Shown here piece by piece: positions 18,556-28,442 of a stretch of DNA of 64,000 nucleotides. Position numbers and translations under genes: made by a program. Every line of letters starts with the position of its first letter. Position 1 is the stretch's first letter. The notes below the pieces were generated by a model. It ran no database searches. It worked only from the letters and a program-made list of their open reading frames with translations, and was not told the DNA's origin. The stretch is from Sphingosinicella humi (GTDB lineage Bacteria; Pseudomonadota; Alphaproteobacteria; Sphingomonadales; Sphingomonadaceae), in NCBI RefSeq assembly GCF_003129465.1, contig NZ_QFFF01000001.1:2640933-2704932 (forward strand), given 5' to 3'.

Positions 18556-18867
18556 CCCGCCCAATTCCCACACCCGTCCTGCCATATGGTTAACGCGAAC
18601 TACGGGGGGTGGAAATATGCGATGGGTACGGGGTGGGGGAGGGCGGCCCATGTTCCGCTCCAGTCGAGTCGGGAATCCTTTAGGAGCAAGTCTTTTAAGG
18701 AAGTCGCGAGCAGGCGACCGAGGAAGCCATTGTCAACTGTCACAAAGAGGCAACAACAGGCTAAAAAACTACGTGAAAAGCCCGTCTCCGGAACTTTCCC
18801 CTTCGACAGCATTATTCCGTACGCGCGGCGGCGCACTCCGCGCCTTGAACGGTGAAAGGGGCAAGAA
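18556..18867. other. 312-bp divergent intergenic region upstream of the receptor gene
   Basis: No gene is evident. The stretch is less GC-rich than its surroundings in 18660-18800, with TGTCAACTGTCACAAAG at 18731-18747 and CTAAAAAACTACG after it. This half probably carries the promoter and control sites of the receptor gene. I could not fix a confident -35/-10 pair. Confidence 0.4.
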
Positions 18868-21741
18868 ATGTCGCATTATCCGAAAATGTGTCGTTTTGCT
18901 TGTGTCTCGCTCACGACCGTCGCAGCGGCGCTCGCGGCGCCGGCCTTCGGGCAGGAAATCATTCCTCCGGAGCAGCCGGAAGAGCAGGCTTCGACGGCCG
19001 CCGAAACGCAGGGTGGAGCCATCATTGTCACCGGCTCGCGCATCCGTCGAGACCCGCTGTCGCAGGAGGCGCCGATCGTGTTCGTCGACGAGGCGGACAT
19101 CGCCAAGACCGGCCTGAACTCCGTCAATGATGTCCTCCAGCGCCTGCCCAGTTCCGGCGGCGGGCTCAACTCCAAGTTCAACAATAGTGGCAATCTTGGC
19201 AATCCGCCCGACGGCGGCGGCGTGGGCGCGGGCGCCGCGGAGATCGACCTTCGCTATCTGGGGTCGCGGCGCGTGCTCGTCCTGGTCGACGGTATCCGCT
19301 ATGTGCTGGGGGCATCGGCAAGCGGTGTGCCCGGCTCCACCGACCTCAACTCCATTCCGGAAAGCGCGATCGAGCGGATCGAGGTGCTCCAAGACGGCGC
19401 CTCGGCCATTTACGGGTCCGATGCGATCGCCGGCGTCGTCAACATAATCACCAAGAAGGAGCAGGAGGGGCTAGAAGCCTCCGCGCAGATTGGCGTTTTC
19501 GAACAAGGCGACGGGGAGACCCAGAACTATCAGCTAAGCTGGGGCAATGGCGGGGACAGCCCGCTTCGGATCGTCGTTGGCGCCAATTACGTGAAGCAGT
19601 ACCCGATCGGGGCGATCGATCGTGCCCTCTCCCGCTTCCCCGCGCCTTATGCGACCAGCTGCCTGGAGGGCGGGTGTTCGGGCTTCCTGCCGAACGGCTT
19701 CTATTCCTTGTTCGGAGCGGGCCCAGGGCGGCGCAACAACCTGACGCTTGATGCACCGGTCATCGGGCGGACGACCACGCCGGCCGATTTTCGGGCCTTC
19801 AGGGACCCGGCTGATCGGTTCAACTTCGCGCCTTTCAACTATATTCAGATCCCGCTCGAACGGTACGGCGTGTTCGGCAATCTGCACTACGAGGTCACGC
19901 CGGCGATAAACTTCTCGGTGAAGGGCATCTGGAACGAGCGCAAATCGAAGAATCAGGCGGCGCCGCTACCCTTCGGCATAGGGCCAGCGGCCGGCATCAC
20001 GCCGGTGCTGGATGCGATTACCGTCGATGCCACAAACCCGTTCAACCCGTTCGGTGTGACCCTGGATGCGAGCAATATGGACTTCATCCTGCGCCGCTTC
20101 GTCGAGGGCGGGCCGCGGCGGTTCGAGCAGACCGTCGAGACGGTCTATGGTGTCGCGACCCTCGACGGCCGGTTCCAGATTGGCGATCGCGACTGGTATT
20201 GGGATGTCAACGGCTCTTATGGCCGCAACAAGGCCGAGCAGCAGATGTTCGGCAACATCCACTCCGGCCGGCTGCGTCAGGCGCTCGGACCGGTGGCGGA
20301 TTGCACGGCGCCCTGCGTCCCCTTCAACCTGTTCGGCGGCGCGGGCTCGATCACGCCGGAAATGATCAACTTCGTCACCTTCGTCCAGAATGACAGCAGT
20401 CGGCAGAGCCAATGGGACGTCACCGGTAACATCTCGGGCGAGCTGTTCGATCTGCCCGGCGGCCCGCTCGGCATCGCCGCGGGCGTCGAATATCGCAAGC
20501 TCAAAGGACGGTTCGATCCGGATCCCATCGTTGCCGCCGGCTTCAGCTCCGACATTCCGGCACAACCGACCAGGGGCAGCTATTCGGTCAAGGAAGCTTA
20601 TGCCGAAATCAACGCGCCGCTGCTGGCCGACATACCGTTCGTTCAATTGCTCGAATTGAATGGGGCGGTGCGGATTTCGGACTATTCGACGTCGGGCTCG
20701 ACAACGACGTTCAAGGGCGGTGTCAATTGGAAGCCGATCCAGGATCTGCGCCTTCGTGGTTCGTTTGCGGAGGGCTTCCGGGCGCCGTCGATCGGAGAAT
20801 TGTTCGGGACCCAGTCCCGCTTCGACCAGACGCTCGACGATCCCTGCTCGTCCCACGCGGGCAACACGGCCACACGCCGGTTCCAGAACGACGCGACGGT
20901 GCGCGCGAATTGCATCGCCGCGGGCGTTCCGGCGAGCGGAAGCTATCAGCAGGCCAATCCGCAGATATCGGTGCTGGTGGGCGGCAATGAAGCGCTGACC
21001 CCAGAAACATCGAAGAGCTGGATTGTCGGTGGCGTCTACAGCCCATCCTACCTGCCAGGGCTCTCGGTCGAGGCCAATTATTACAATATCGAGATCGACG
21101 ATGCGATCCAGGCGGTGGACGCGGAAGTAACGCTGGCCAACTGCGTCATAACCAACGATCCCGCGGCCTGCGCCTTGATTACCCGCGCCGGCGCCCAGCT
21201 GACACAGGTGACGGGCCTCCTGCAGAATATCGCGAAGATCGAGACGGACGGCGTCGACGTGAATCTTGCCTATCGGACCGGCGAGACGGGGATCGGGCGC
21301 TTCGGCTTCACTTGGAACAACACCTTCCTGCTCAATTTCGACGTGACGGTCCCCGGCCCTGAGGGGCTTCAGGTCCTCAGCCGTGAGGGGACGGAGGTTG
21401 GCAGCCCTTCGCAGGGGTTTCCGAAGTGGAAGGCGATCGGCATCATCGACTGGGACATCGAGAATTTCGGTGCGACGATCACCGGTCGCTATATCTCGAA
21501 ACTGAAGGAAGGGCTGCGGGGCGACGAGGACCGGAACGTGCTGAGCAGCCGCTTCTATACGGACGTGCAGCTGCGGTTCACCGTGCCAGGCGCTGACGAC
21601 TTCGGCTTCGCCGTGGGCGTCAACAACCTATTCGACAAGGACCCCCCGGCCTGCCTCAGCTGCGATCTCAATAATTTCGATCCGACCCTCTACGATGTTC
21701 CGGGCCGATATTTCTATGCCCGGGCGACGTTGCGTATGTAA
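18868..21741 (+). CDS. TonB-dependent outer-membrane receptor
   Basis: The 957-residue protein has a signal peptide (cleavage after APAFG, residue 28), a TonB-box-like GGAIIVTGSRI at about 50-60, a plug domain with LGSRRVLVLVDGIRY and IERIEVLQDGASAIYGSDAIAGVVNII, and a long beta-barrel rich in aromatic strands ending YFYARATLRM. The LVDGIRYVLGAS type of plug and 950-residue length fit the large sphingomonad receptor class that imports oligomers, glycans or siderophores with energy from TonB-ExbBD. The substrate is unknown. The ATG at 18868 follows GAAAGGGGC. A GC-rich hairpin (21755-21785) follows the gene. Confidence 0.93.
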   Translation: MSHYPKMCRFACVSLTTVAAALAAPAFGQEIIPPEQPEEQASTAAETQGGAIIVTGSRIRRDPLSQEAPIVFVDEADIAKTGLNSVNDVLQRLPSSGGGLNSKFNNSGNLGNPPDGGGVGAGAAEIDLRYLGSRRVLVLVDGIRYVLGASASGVPGSTDLNSIPESAIERIEVLQDGASAIYGSDAIAGVVNIITKKEQEGLEASAQIGVFEQGDGETQNYQLSWGNGGDSPLRIVVGANYVKQYPIGAIDRALSRFPAPYATSCLEGGCSGFLPNGFYSLFGAGPGRRNNLTLDAPVIGRTTTPADFRAFRDPADRFNFAPFNYIQIPLERYGVFGNLHYEVTPAINFSVKGIWNERKSKNQAAPLPFGIGPAAGITPVLDAITVDATNPFNPFGVTLDASNMDFILRRFVEGGPRRFEQTVETVYGVATLDGRFQIGDRDWYWDVNGSYGRNKAEQQMFGNIHSGRLRQALGPVADCTAPCVPFNLFGGAGSITPEMINFVTFVQNDSSRQSQWDVTGNISGELFDLPGGPLGIAAGVEYRKLKGRFDPDPIVAAGFSSDIPAQPTRGSYSVKEAYAEINAPLLADIPFVQLLELNGAVRISDYSTSGSTTTFKGGVNWKPIQDLRLRGSFAEGFRAPSIGELFGTQSRFDQTLDDPCSSHAGNTATRRFQNDATVRANCIAAGVPASGSYQQANPQISVLVGGNEALTPETSKSWIVGGVYSPSYLPGLSVEANYYNIEIDDAIQAVDAEVTLANCVITNDPAACALITRAGAQLTQVTGLLQNIAKIETDGVDVNLAYRTGETGIGRFGFTWNNTFLLNFDVTVPGPEGLQVLSREGTEVGSPSQGFPKWKAIGIIDWDIENFGATITGRYISKLKEGLRGDEDRNVLSSRFYTDVQLRFTVPGADDFGFAVGVNNLFDKDPPACLSCDLNNFDPTLYDVPGRYFYARATLRM

Positions 21742-21861
21742 GAGCATGAGGAGACCGCGGCGGCGCCCCGACGGCGTCGCCGCGGCCCGCCGGGGCTTGA
21801 ACCTTTCCTCGGATGCTCCGATGTATCCGGAGCAAACCAGATACACAGGATTCTTCCCCAC

Positions 21862-22503
21862 ATGGACCACGCCGATATCGTCAACGCCCTCGTTCCCATC
21901 GTCATCGAGCAGTCGAACCGGGGCGAGCGTAGCTTCGACATTTACTCCCGCCTGCTGCGCGAGCGGATCGTGTTCGTGACGGGCCCGGTCGAGGACCATA
22001 TGGCGACCCTCATCACCGCACAGCTCCTGTATCTGGAGAGCGAGAATCCGAAGAAGGACATCTTCATGTACATCAACTCGCCGGGCGGGGTGGTGACGGC
22101 GGGCATGGCGATCCACGACACCATGCAATATATCCGCCCGCGGGTCGGCACGGTGTGCATCGGTCAGGCCGCCTCGATGGGCGCCTTCCTGCTGTGCGCC
22201 GGCGAGCCGGGGATGCGGGTGGCATTGAACAATGCCCGGATCATGATCCACCAGCCCTCCGGCGGCGCCCAGGGCATGGCCACCGACATCGAGATCCAGG
22301 CCAAGGAGATCCTGCGCATCCGGCACCGGATGAACGAGCTGATGGCGCAATATACCGGCCAGCCGATCGAGGAGATCGAAAAGAACGTCGAGCGCGACAA
22401 GTTCTTCTCGGCCGGCGAGGCGAAGGAATTCGGCCTGGTGGACGAGGTTTTCGACAAACGGCCGGCGCCGGCGGAAGAGGATGCGGCGAAAAACGCGGCT
22501 TAG
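21862..22503 (+). CDS. clpP: ATP-dependent Clp protease proteolytic subunit ClpP
   Basis: ClpP forms the tetradecameric serine-protease chamber that degrades substrates unfolded by ClpX or ClpA. The 213-residue product carries the catalytic triad as Ser105 (GQAASMGAF), His130 ([11 protein letters not shown]) and an Asp near 179 (VERDKFFSA). It also has the [17 protein letters not shown] entry region and YINSPGG. The ATG at 21862 is close to the conserved [16 protein letters not shown] segment. clpX follows after 113 bp, so they are probably one operon. Confidence 0.97.
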   Translation: MDHADIVNALVPIVIEQSNRGERSFDIYSRLLRERIVFVTGPVEDHMATLITAQLLYLESENPKKDIFMYINSPGGVVTAGMAIHDTMQYIRPRVGTVCIGQAASMGAFLLCAGEPGMRVALNNARIMIHQPSGGAQGMATDIEIQAKEILRIRHRMNELMAQYTGQPIEEIEKNVERDKFFSAGEAKEFGLVDEVFDKRPAPAEEDAAKNAA

Positions 22504-22542
22504 CGTTTAGCTTGGGCGTTTAGGCGTCGGCTTAACGTTTAG
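22504..22542 (+). repeat. Three direct copies of CGTTTAG between clpP and clpX
   Basis: CGTTTAG occurs at 22504-22510, 22517-22523 and 22536-22542, starting straight after the clpP stop codon. Starts are 13 and 19 bp apart. The rest of the 113-bp spacer shows no clear terminator. The repeats may be a regulatory site or chance. Confidence 0.5.
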
Positions 22543-22616
22543 GCCATTGTGATCGTGAGATAAGGGTCTAGGATAGGCCGAGGGTAAGAAGGCAGGCGCC
22601 ACGCCTGAAGGAATAT

Positions 22617-23876
22617 ATGACGAAACTGAGCGGCGGCGACTCCAAAAGCACCCTCTACTGCTCCTTCTGCGGCAAGTCGCAGCACGAGGTGAGGAAGCTC
22701 ATCGCCGGGCCGACCGTGTTCATCTGCGATGAATGCGTGGAGCTGTGCAACGACATCATCCGCGAGGAGACCAAGTCGGCGCTGGTGAAGACCCGCGACG
22801 GCGTCCCCACGCCGGCCGAGATCTGCAAGGTGCTGGACGACTATGTGATCGGCCAGGACCATGCCAAGCGCGTGCTCTCCGTGGCGGTCCACAATCACTA
22901 CAAGCGGCTCGCCCATGGCGCCAAGGGCGCGGATGTGGAGCTGGCCAAGTCGAACATCCTGCTCGTCGGCCCGACCGGCTGCGGCAAGACGTTGCTCGCG
23001 CAGACCCTGGCCCGCATCCTGGACGTGCCGTTCACGATGGCGGACGCGACGACGCTCACCGAAGCCGGCTATGTCGGCGAGGATGTGGAGAACATCATCC
23101 TGAAGCTGCTCCAGGCCTCCGACTATAATGTCGAGCGGGCGCAGCGCGGCATCGTCTATATCGACGAGATCGACAAGATCAGCCGCAAGTCGGACAATCC
23201 GTCGATCACCCGCGACGTCTCGGGCGAGGGTGTGCAGCAGGCGCTCTTGAAGCTGATGGAGGGCACCACGGCCTCCGTCCCGCCTCAGGGCGGGCGCAAG
23301 CATCCGCAGCAGGAATTCCTGCAGGTCGACACCACCAACATCCTCTTCATCTGCGGCGGCGCCTTCGCGGGCCTCGAGCGGATCATCTCGGATCGCCTGC
23401 AAGGGAAGTCGATCGGCTTCGGCGCCTATGTCGCCGCGCCCGAGGAGCGCCGGACCGGCGAGGTGCTGCGCCAAGGCGAGCCCGAGGACCTTCTGAAGTT
23501 CGGCCTGATACCCGAATTCGTCGGCCGTCTGCCGGTGATCGCGACCTTGGAGGATCTCGACACCGACGCGCTCGTCCAGATCCTCAAGGAGCCGAAGAAC
23601 GCCCTCGTCAAGCAGTATCAGAAGCTGTTCGACATGGAGGAAGTGAAGCTGAGCTTCACCGACGAGGCCTTGGTCGCGGTCGCCAAGAAGGCGATCGAGC
23701 GCAAGACCGGTGCCCGTGGCCTCCGCTCCATCCTGGAAAACATCCTCCTCGACACCATGTTCGACCTGCCCTCGATGGACGGAGTCGATGAGGTGATGAT
23801 CGACAAGGACGTGGTCGAAGGCCGCAAGGAGCCGGTCCGCGTCTATGCCGAGAAGAAGGACGAAGACGCGGCCTGA
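22617..23876 (+). CDS. clpX: ClpX, ATP-dependent unfoldase of the Clp protease
   Basis: ClpX is the AAA+ hexamer that recognises, unfolds and feeds substrates to ClpP. The 419-residue protein has the N-terminal C4 zinc finger (CSFC at about 15-18, CDEC at about 37-40), Walker A GPTGCGKT near 120, Walker B IVYIDEID, the pore-loop GYVGEDVE and sensor 2 GARGLRSI. An IGF loop for ClpP docking is visible as the KSIGFGA stretch. The ATG at 22617 starts the usual [20 protein letters not shown]. Confidence 0.97.
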   Translation: MTKLSGGDSKSTLYCSFCGKSQHEVRKLIAGPTVFICDECVELCNDIIREETKSALVKTRDGVPTPAEICKVLDDYVIGQDHAKRVLSVAVHNHYKRLAHGAKGADVELAKSNILLVGPTGCGKTLLAQTLARILDVPFTMADATTLTEAGYVGEDVENIILKLLQASDYNVERAQRGIVYIDEIDKISRKSDNPSITRDVSGEGVQQALLKLMEGTTASVPPQGGRKHPQQEFLQVDTTNILFICGGAFAGLERIISDRLQGKSIGFGAYVAAPEERRTGEVLRQGEPEDLLKFGLIPEFVGRLPVIATLEDLDTDALVQILKEPKNALVKQYQKLFDMEEVKLSFTDEALVAVAKKAIERKTGARGLRSILENILLDTMFDLPSMDGVDEVMIDKDVVEGRKEPVRVYAEKKDEDAA

Positions 23877-23880
23877 TATC

Positions 23881-23905
23881 CCGCCGCCGCCGCTGGGCGG
23901 CGGCG
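23881..23905 (+). terminator. GC-rich hairpin after clpX
   Basis: CCGCCGCCGCCGC pairs with GGCGGCGGCG around CTG immediately after the clpX stop codon. There is no T-run, so it may be a weak or Rho-assisted terminator. Confidence 0.4.
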
Positions 23906-24075
23906 CCGCTTCCATGATATAAGTGCCCAGGAGCCACGGCAGCGGGAGTCGCACCGTCAGCCAGGCGCGCGAAGCGGCCTTCACGGGCGAGAGGCTATTC
24001 CAACGCTGACAGGAACGGTGGCACCAGCGGTGCGCCGCTCGCGGCGTTCGCGTCTCAACCGATGGAGGACCAGCC

Positions 24076-25185
24076 ATGGGCACCACTTTCAACACCCTCG
24101 AACATCAACCCGACACCAAGCCGGCCGCGGAACCCGACCCCGCCAAGCTCGAAGCCTTCATGGGCAAGATGGTCGGCGACATGGGGGCGGCGAGTGGCGG
24201 CGCGCTGGTCATCTTGGGCGAGCGGCTCGGTCTCTACAGGGCGCTGGCCGAGAGCGGGCCTGTCACCTCTGAGGAGTTGGCCCACCGGACCGGGATGCAC
24301 GAGCGCTATGTGCGCGAATGGCTGAACGCCCAGGCGGCCTCGGGCTATGTCGAATATGATGCCGAGACGCGGCGTTTCTTCATGTCGCCGGAGCAGATCA
24401 TGGCGCTCGCCGACAAGAATTCGCCCGTCTATGTCGCGAGCGCCTTCCAACTCACCGCGTCCGTCTACATGGACGAGCCGAAGATCGCCGAGGCCTTCCG
24501 CACCGGCGAGGGCGTTGGCTGGCACGAGCATTCGACCTGCCTGTTCTGCGGTGTCGAGCAGTTCTTCCGCACCGGCTACCGCGCGCATCTGGTCCAGGAA
24601 TGGCTGCCGGCGCTGGACGGCATCGTCGAACGGCTCGAGGCGGGGGCGAAAGTCGCCGACATCGGCTGCGGCCACGGCGCTTCGACGATCATCATGGCGC
24701 AGGCCTTCCCGAACAGCCAGTTCGTCGGGCTCGACTATCATGAGGCTTCGATCCTGCGGGCGCGAGAGGCGGCACGCGAGGCCGGTGACCCGCCGAACCT
24801 GCGCTTCGAGGTGTCTTCGGCCAAGGACAGCCCGGGTGCGGACTACGACCTGGTGACCGTGTTCGACGCCCTGCACGACATGGGGGATCCGGTCGGCGCC
24901 GCACGGCGTGTGCGCGAGATGCTGAAGCCTGACGGCGCCTTCATGATCGTCGAACCGATGGCGGGCGACTCGCTGACCGAGAATATGAACCCGGTGGGAC
25001 GGCTCTATTATGCGGCCTCGACCATGATCTGCACGCCCGGCAGCCTGGCCCAGGAAGTGGGCCTCGGACTCGGCGCTCAGGCCGGGCCGAAGCGGCTCGG
25101 CGAAGTGCTGTGCGAGGCGGGTTTCAGCCGGGTGCGGGTGGCGACGACGACGCCGTTCAACCTGATCCTGGAAGCGCGGCCTTAG
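24076..25185 (+). CDS. Class I SAM-dependent methyltransferase with winged-helix N-terminus
   Basis: The 369-residue protein has an N-terminal winged-helix dimerisation region like that of small-molecule O-methyltransferases (TSEELAHRTGMHERYVREWLN) and a Rossmann methyltransferase domain with SAM motif I VADIGCGHGAS near residue 195 and an acidic loop FVGLDYHEAS. A CLFCG pair near 155 might bind metal but is unproven. The substrate is unknown. The ATG at 24076 has GGAGG nine bases upstream. The gene is isolated between the clpX terminator region and a repeat, and is part of the block separating clpX from lon. Confidence 0.88.
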   Translation: MGTTFNTLEHQPDTKPAAEPDPAKLEAFMGKMVGDMGAASGGALVILGERLGLYRALAESGPVTSEELAHRTGMHERYVREWLNAQAASGYVEYDAETRRFFMSPEQIMALADKNSPVYVASAFQLTASVYMDEPKIAEAFRTGEGVGWHEHSTCLFCGVEQFFRTGYRAHLVQEWLPALDGIVERLEAGAKVADIGCGHGASTIIMAQAFPNSQFVGLDYHEASILRAREAAREAGDPPNLRFEVSSAKDSPGADYDLVTVFDALHDMGDPVGAARRVREMLKPDGAFMIVEPMAGDSLTENMNPVGRLYYAASTMICTPGSLAQEVGLGLGAQAGPKRLGEVLCEAGFSRVRVATTTPFNLILEARP

Positions 25186-25202
25186 GCCCCCCTCGGGCTA
25201 TC

Positions 25203-25318
25203 CGTCATCCTGGCGAAAGCCGGGAACCAAGAACATTGGCCTTCGAGCAGAGGCGAAGGCATCGTTGCCTGACTTCGTAAACACGTGTTCTTGGGTCCCG
25301 GCTTTCGCCGGGATGACG
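25203..25318. repeat. Long intergenic palindrome, GTCATCCCGGC family
   Basis: Arms of about 33 bp at 25203-25235 and 25286-25318 pair (CGTCATCC...GGCGAAAGCC with GGCTTTCGCC...GGATGACG; then CCAAGAACA with TGTTCTTGG). They enclose about 50 bp with its own weak symmetry. It lies between the convergent methyltransferase and permease genes. Relatives lie at 34644-34671, 40658-40683 and 44403-44515. Confidence 0.9.
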
Positions 25319-25322
25319 CGCG

Positions 25323-26456
25323 TTAGTCGAGGGTGGTCCGATAGCGCGCCAGCGCCAGTGCGGTGACCGCGCAGACGAAGATGGCGAGGGCAAGGAGGCT
25401 CGGCCCCATGTCGGCGATCGACTGCCCCTTGAGAAGGGCGCCTCTCACCACGCGCAGGAAATGGGTCACGGGGATGATGGTGCCGAGCGCCTGGGTCCAA
25501 TCGGGCATGCCGCGGAATGGAAACATGAAGCCCGAGAGCAGGATCGACGGCAGCATATAGAAATAGGAGAGCTGCATTGCCTGGAGCTGGGTGCGAGCCA
25601 CGGTGGAGATGAGGAAGCCGAGCGCGAGCGAGCCGATGATGAAGAGCATGACTCCGACGCCGAGACCGAACCATCCCCCCGCCATGGGAACGTCGAAGAG
25701 AAATCGGGCGAGGATGAGGATGAGGATCGTCTGGATGAGGCCGACGACGACATAGGGAGCCAGCTTGCCGACCATCACTTCGAGAGGCTGGACCGGGGTG
25801 GCGAGCAGACTTTCCATCGTGCCGCGTTCCAGCTCGCGGGTGACGCCGAGCGCGGTCATCATCACCAGGGTCATCGACAGGATGATTCCGAGCAGGCCGG
25901 GGACGATATTGTAGCTGGTGATGTTCTCCGGGTTGTAGCGCCGGTGGACGACCACCTCGAAGGGCTGGGCCGAGCCGTTTTCGGGAGCGGCGGCGCCGGT
26001 GAGGTCGTGGCGCAGCGCTTCTTGCGGAATGGCGGCGAGGGCGGCCACGGCGCCGCCCGTCGCCGCGGGATCGGTGGCGTCGGCTTCGACGAGGATCTGG
26101 GCTTTGTCGCGGCGAATGACGCGGCGAGTGAAGTCGCCGGGGATGGTGACCGCGAACTGGACCTCGCCCCTGCGTACGAGTTCGTCGAGCTCGGTGGGCG
26201 AGCGGGCTTGCGCCACGATATCGAAATAGCCGCTATTCTCGATCGCAGCGAGGGTGGAGCGGGCGAAGCTGGAATTCTCCTGCACCAGAACGGCGGTCGG
26301 AAGCTCACGCGGATCGGTGTTGATCGCATAGCCGAAAAGCAGGAGCTGGATGACCGGAATCCCGAGCAGCATCGCGTAGGTGAGCCGGTCACGACTGAGC
26401 TGGGTGAACTCCTTGACCAGCACCGCCATCACGCGACTGAGGGAGAAGGCCGTCAT
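25323..26456 (-). CDS. ABC-2 type transporter permease (YhhJ/YbhR-like)
   Basis: The 377-residue membrane protein has the ABC-2 layout: one N-terminal membrane segment (YAMLLGIPVIQLLLFGYAI), a large periplasmic domain of about 150 residues, then five C-terminal segments including LGVTRELERGTMESLLATP, the signature stretch of the family. It pairs with the ATPase upstream and the HlyD-type adaptor to form an efflux pump of the YbhGFSR type. The ATG at 26456 begins MTAFSLSRVMAVLVKEF; a longer frame runs into a palindromic repeat. A 103-bp gap holding that repeat separates it from the ATPase gene. Confidence 0.92.
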   Translation of the reverse strand: MTAFSLSRVMAVLVKEFTQLSRDRLTYAMLLGIPVIQLLLFGYAINTDPRELPTAVLVQENSSFARSTLAAIENSGYFDIVAQARSPTELDELVRRGEVQFAVTIPGDFTRRVIRRDKAQILVEADATDPAATGGAVAALAAIPQEALRHDLTGAAAPENGSAQPFEVVVHRRYNPENITSYNIVPGLLGIILSMTLVMMTALGVTRELERGTMESLLATPVQPLEVMVGKLAPYVVVGLIQTILILILARFLFDVPMAGGWFGLGVGVMLFIIGSLALGFLISTVARTQLQAMQLSYFYMLPSILLSGFMFPFRGMPDWTQALGTIIPVTHFLRVVRGALLKGQSIADMGPSLLALAIFVCAVTALALARYRTTLD

Positions 26457-26468
26457 AGGGCTGCCGCT

Positions 26469-26538
26469 GTCATTGCGAGGAGGGTAGCGACGCGGCAATC
26501 CATGCAGCGCTGGATTGCTTCGCTGCGCTCGCAATGAC
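26469..26538. repeat. Intergenic palindromic repeat, GTCATTGCGA family (copy 2)
   Basis: GTCATTGCGA at 26469-26478 pairs with TCGCAATGAC ending at 26538, with GCAATCC...GGATTGC nested inside. Here it sits inside an operon, between the ATPase and permease genes of one exporter, so it may act on mRNA stability rather than as a full terminator. Confidence 0.9.
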
Positions 26539-26559
26539 GTACGAGGGCAGACGCATCCG

Positions 26560-27477
26560 TCATCCGAAATTGTCCTCCGCCTGGCTCATCAGGTGAATGA
26601 AGACATCCTCCAGCGTGGGCTCGGTTCTCTCCCAGCGGAAGGGGGGTCGGCGATAGGGGGCGAGTCCCGCCTCCAGCGCGTGCGCGTCGGTTCCGCTGAC
26701 ATGGAGGGCGGAGCCGAAAGGAGCGGCCATTTCGACGCCAGGCTGCCGGAGCAACTCGGCGGAGAGGCGGTCGACGCCCGGGCCGTCGCCGCGCCAGGTG
26801 GAAAGGTTCGAGGCCTCTACCACTTTCTCGGCGGTGCCGCGCGCCATCAGCCGGCCGTAGGCGATATAGGCGATGTCGTGGCAGCGTTCCGCCTCGTCCA
26901 TATAATGGGTGGAGACGAGGATCGTCAGGCCTTTGGCCGCGAGGGCGTGGATCTCGTCCCAGAAGTGGCGGCGGGCCTGCGGATCGACGCCGGCCGTGGG
27001 TTCGTCCAGGAGGAGCAGGCGGGGCTCGTGCAGGGTGGCGACGGCGAGGGCCAGGCGCTGCTTCCATCCGCCCGACAGCACGCCGGCAAGCTGGTCCTTG
27101 CGTTCGGCGAGGCCGAGATCATCCAGCGCCGTCCGTACCCGCTCATCGCGTCGATCGAGGCCGTGGATGCGGGCGGCGAACTGGAGGTTCTCCTCGACGG
27201 TCAGATCCTCGTAGAGCGAGAAGCGCTGGGTCATGTAGCCCGTCCGCTGCTTGATCGCTGCGGCATCGGTGACGATGTCGAGGCCCAGCGCCGTTCCACG
27301 GCCGCTGTCGGGGGTGAGCAGGCCGCACAGCATGCGGAGCGTCGTCGTCTTGCCCGAACCGTTCGGGCCGAGGAAGCCGGTGATGCGGCCTTCCTCCACC
27401 TGGATCGAAAAGTCCTTCACCACATGATGGGCGCCGAAGGACTTGTTCAGGCCCTGAACGTCGATGGCGATAGTCAT
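26560..27477 (-). CDS. ABC transporter ATP-binding protein of the HlyD-linked exporter
   Basis: The 305-residue protein has a single nucleotide-binding domain: Walker A GPNGSGKTTT near 38, Q-loop YMTQRFSLYEDLTVEENL, signature LSGGWKQRL near 135, Walker B LLLLDEPTAGVD and the switch histidine in VSTHYMDEAE. The C-terminal part beyond 215 resembles the extra region of YbhF/CcmA-like exporters. The ATG at 27477 overlaps the stop of the HlyD gene (ATGA), so synthesis of the adaptor and ATPase is coupled. The final 103-bp gap to the permease carries a palindrome. Confidence 0.95.
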   Translation of the reverse strand: MTIAIDVQGLNKSFGAHHVVKDFSIQVEEGRITGFLGPNGSGKTTTLRMLCGLLTPDSGRGTALGLDIVTDAAAIKQRTGYMTQRFSLYEDLTVEENLQFAARIHGLDRRDERVRTALDDLGLAERKDQLAGVLSGGWKQRLALAVATLHEPRLLLLDEPTAGVDPQARRHFWDEIHALAAKGLTILVSTHYMDEAERCHDIAYIAYGRLMARGTAEKVVEASNLSTWRGDGPGVDRLSAELLRQPGVEMAAPFGSALHVSGTDAHALEAGLAPYRRPPFRWERTEPTLEDVFIHLMSQAEDNFG

Positions 27478-28442
27478 AGTGGCGTTACGTCGACGGGAAG
27501 CCCGGGCACCAGGCGGGCACCGTTTTCCGGCCGCGCCTCGACCATGAAGACCAGGCGGTCGCGCGCCTCGCGGCTGTAGATGATGGGTGGGGTGAACTCC
27601 GGCCGCGGGCTGACATAGACGATGGTGGCGGAAAGGGCGCCGGCGCAGGCATCGCATGAAAATTCGATCTTTTGCCCCGGCTTGTAGGCGGCGACCTCGG
27701 TTTCGGGCACGAAGAAGCGGACGAAGACGCGGTCGTCGGGAATGAGGGCGACGATCGGCTGGTTGGCGCTCGCCCATTCGCCGCGCTGGAAGAAGACGTC
27801 CTCGACGCGGGCGGCGGCGGGGGCGACCGGGGCCATGTCCTTGAGCCGCGCGCCGGTCTCGGTGACGCCTGCCCGCGCTTGGGCGACGCGGGCGTCCGCG
27901 GCGCGGATCTGGTCTTCACGGTCGCCCAAAGTCGCAGCGGCGACACGGCGGCGGGCGGCGGCGACCCGCGCGTCCGCGCTTTGCGACTGGTTGCGCGCGT
28001 CGTCGAGGCGGGCCTTGGCATAGATGCCCTTGTCGACGAGCGCCCCCACGCGGCGAAGGTTGGCGCGCGCCTCGCGTGCCTGGGCTTCGGCGGCGGCCAG
28101 ATCGGCTTCAAGGATGCCGAGCTCGACCGGCCGCTGGCCCTTGCGGGCGTCCTCGGCCTGGGCGAGGGCCGCGGTGAGCTCCGCCTCGGCCTGGTCGCGT
28201 TGGGCGAGGCGCTGGTCGGGCTCGATCTCGAAAAGAGGAGCGCCCGCCGCTACCCGCTGCCCGCGCCGAACACCGAGCTGGGTCACCGTGCCGGCGACGG
28301 GCGCGGAGAGATACAGCGTCTCCCCCTCGATATAGCCGGAAAGGGTCGGGGCAGGGCGGAACTGGGGCGCCAACAATCGCCAGCCGAGGAACAGGAGGGC
28401 GAGCGCGACGAGCCCGGCAATGACGATGCGCTGGGGCTTCAT
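27474..28442 (-). CDS. HlyD-family periplasmic adaptor subunit
   Basis: The 322-residue protein has an N-terminal membrane anchor (VIAGLVALALLFLGW, residues 7-21), then a lipoyl-like half near 40-80 (LSAPVAGTVTQLGVRRGQRVAAG). A long alpha-helical hairpin rich in Ala, Glu and Arg covers about 80-200, followed by the second lipoyl half and beta-barrel. It links the inner-membrane ABC pump to an outer-membrane channel, encoded elsewhere. Its ATG overlaps the stop of the tetR-type gene, and its stop overlaps the ATPase start, so all three are translated as a coupled chain. Confidence 0.93.
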   Translation of the reverse strand: MKPQRIVIAGLVALALLFLGWRLLAPQFRPAPTLSGYIEGETLYLSAPVAGTVTQLGVRRGQRVAAGAPLFEIEPDQRLAQRDQAEAELTAALAQAEDARKGQRPVELGILEADLAAAEAQAREARANLRRVGALVDKGIYAKARLDDARNQSQSADARVAAARRRVAAATLGDREDQIRAADARVAQARAGVTETGARLKDMAPVAPAAARVEDVFFQRGEWASANQPIVALIPDDRVFVRFFVPETEVAAYKPGQKIEFSCDACAGALSATIVYVSPRPEFTPPIIYSREARDRLVFMVEARPENGARLVPGLPVDVTPL

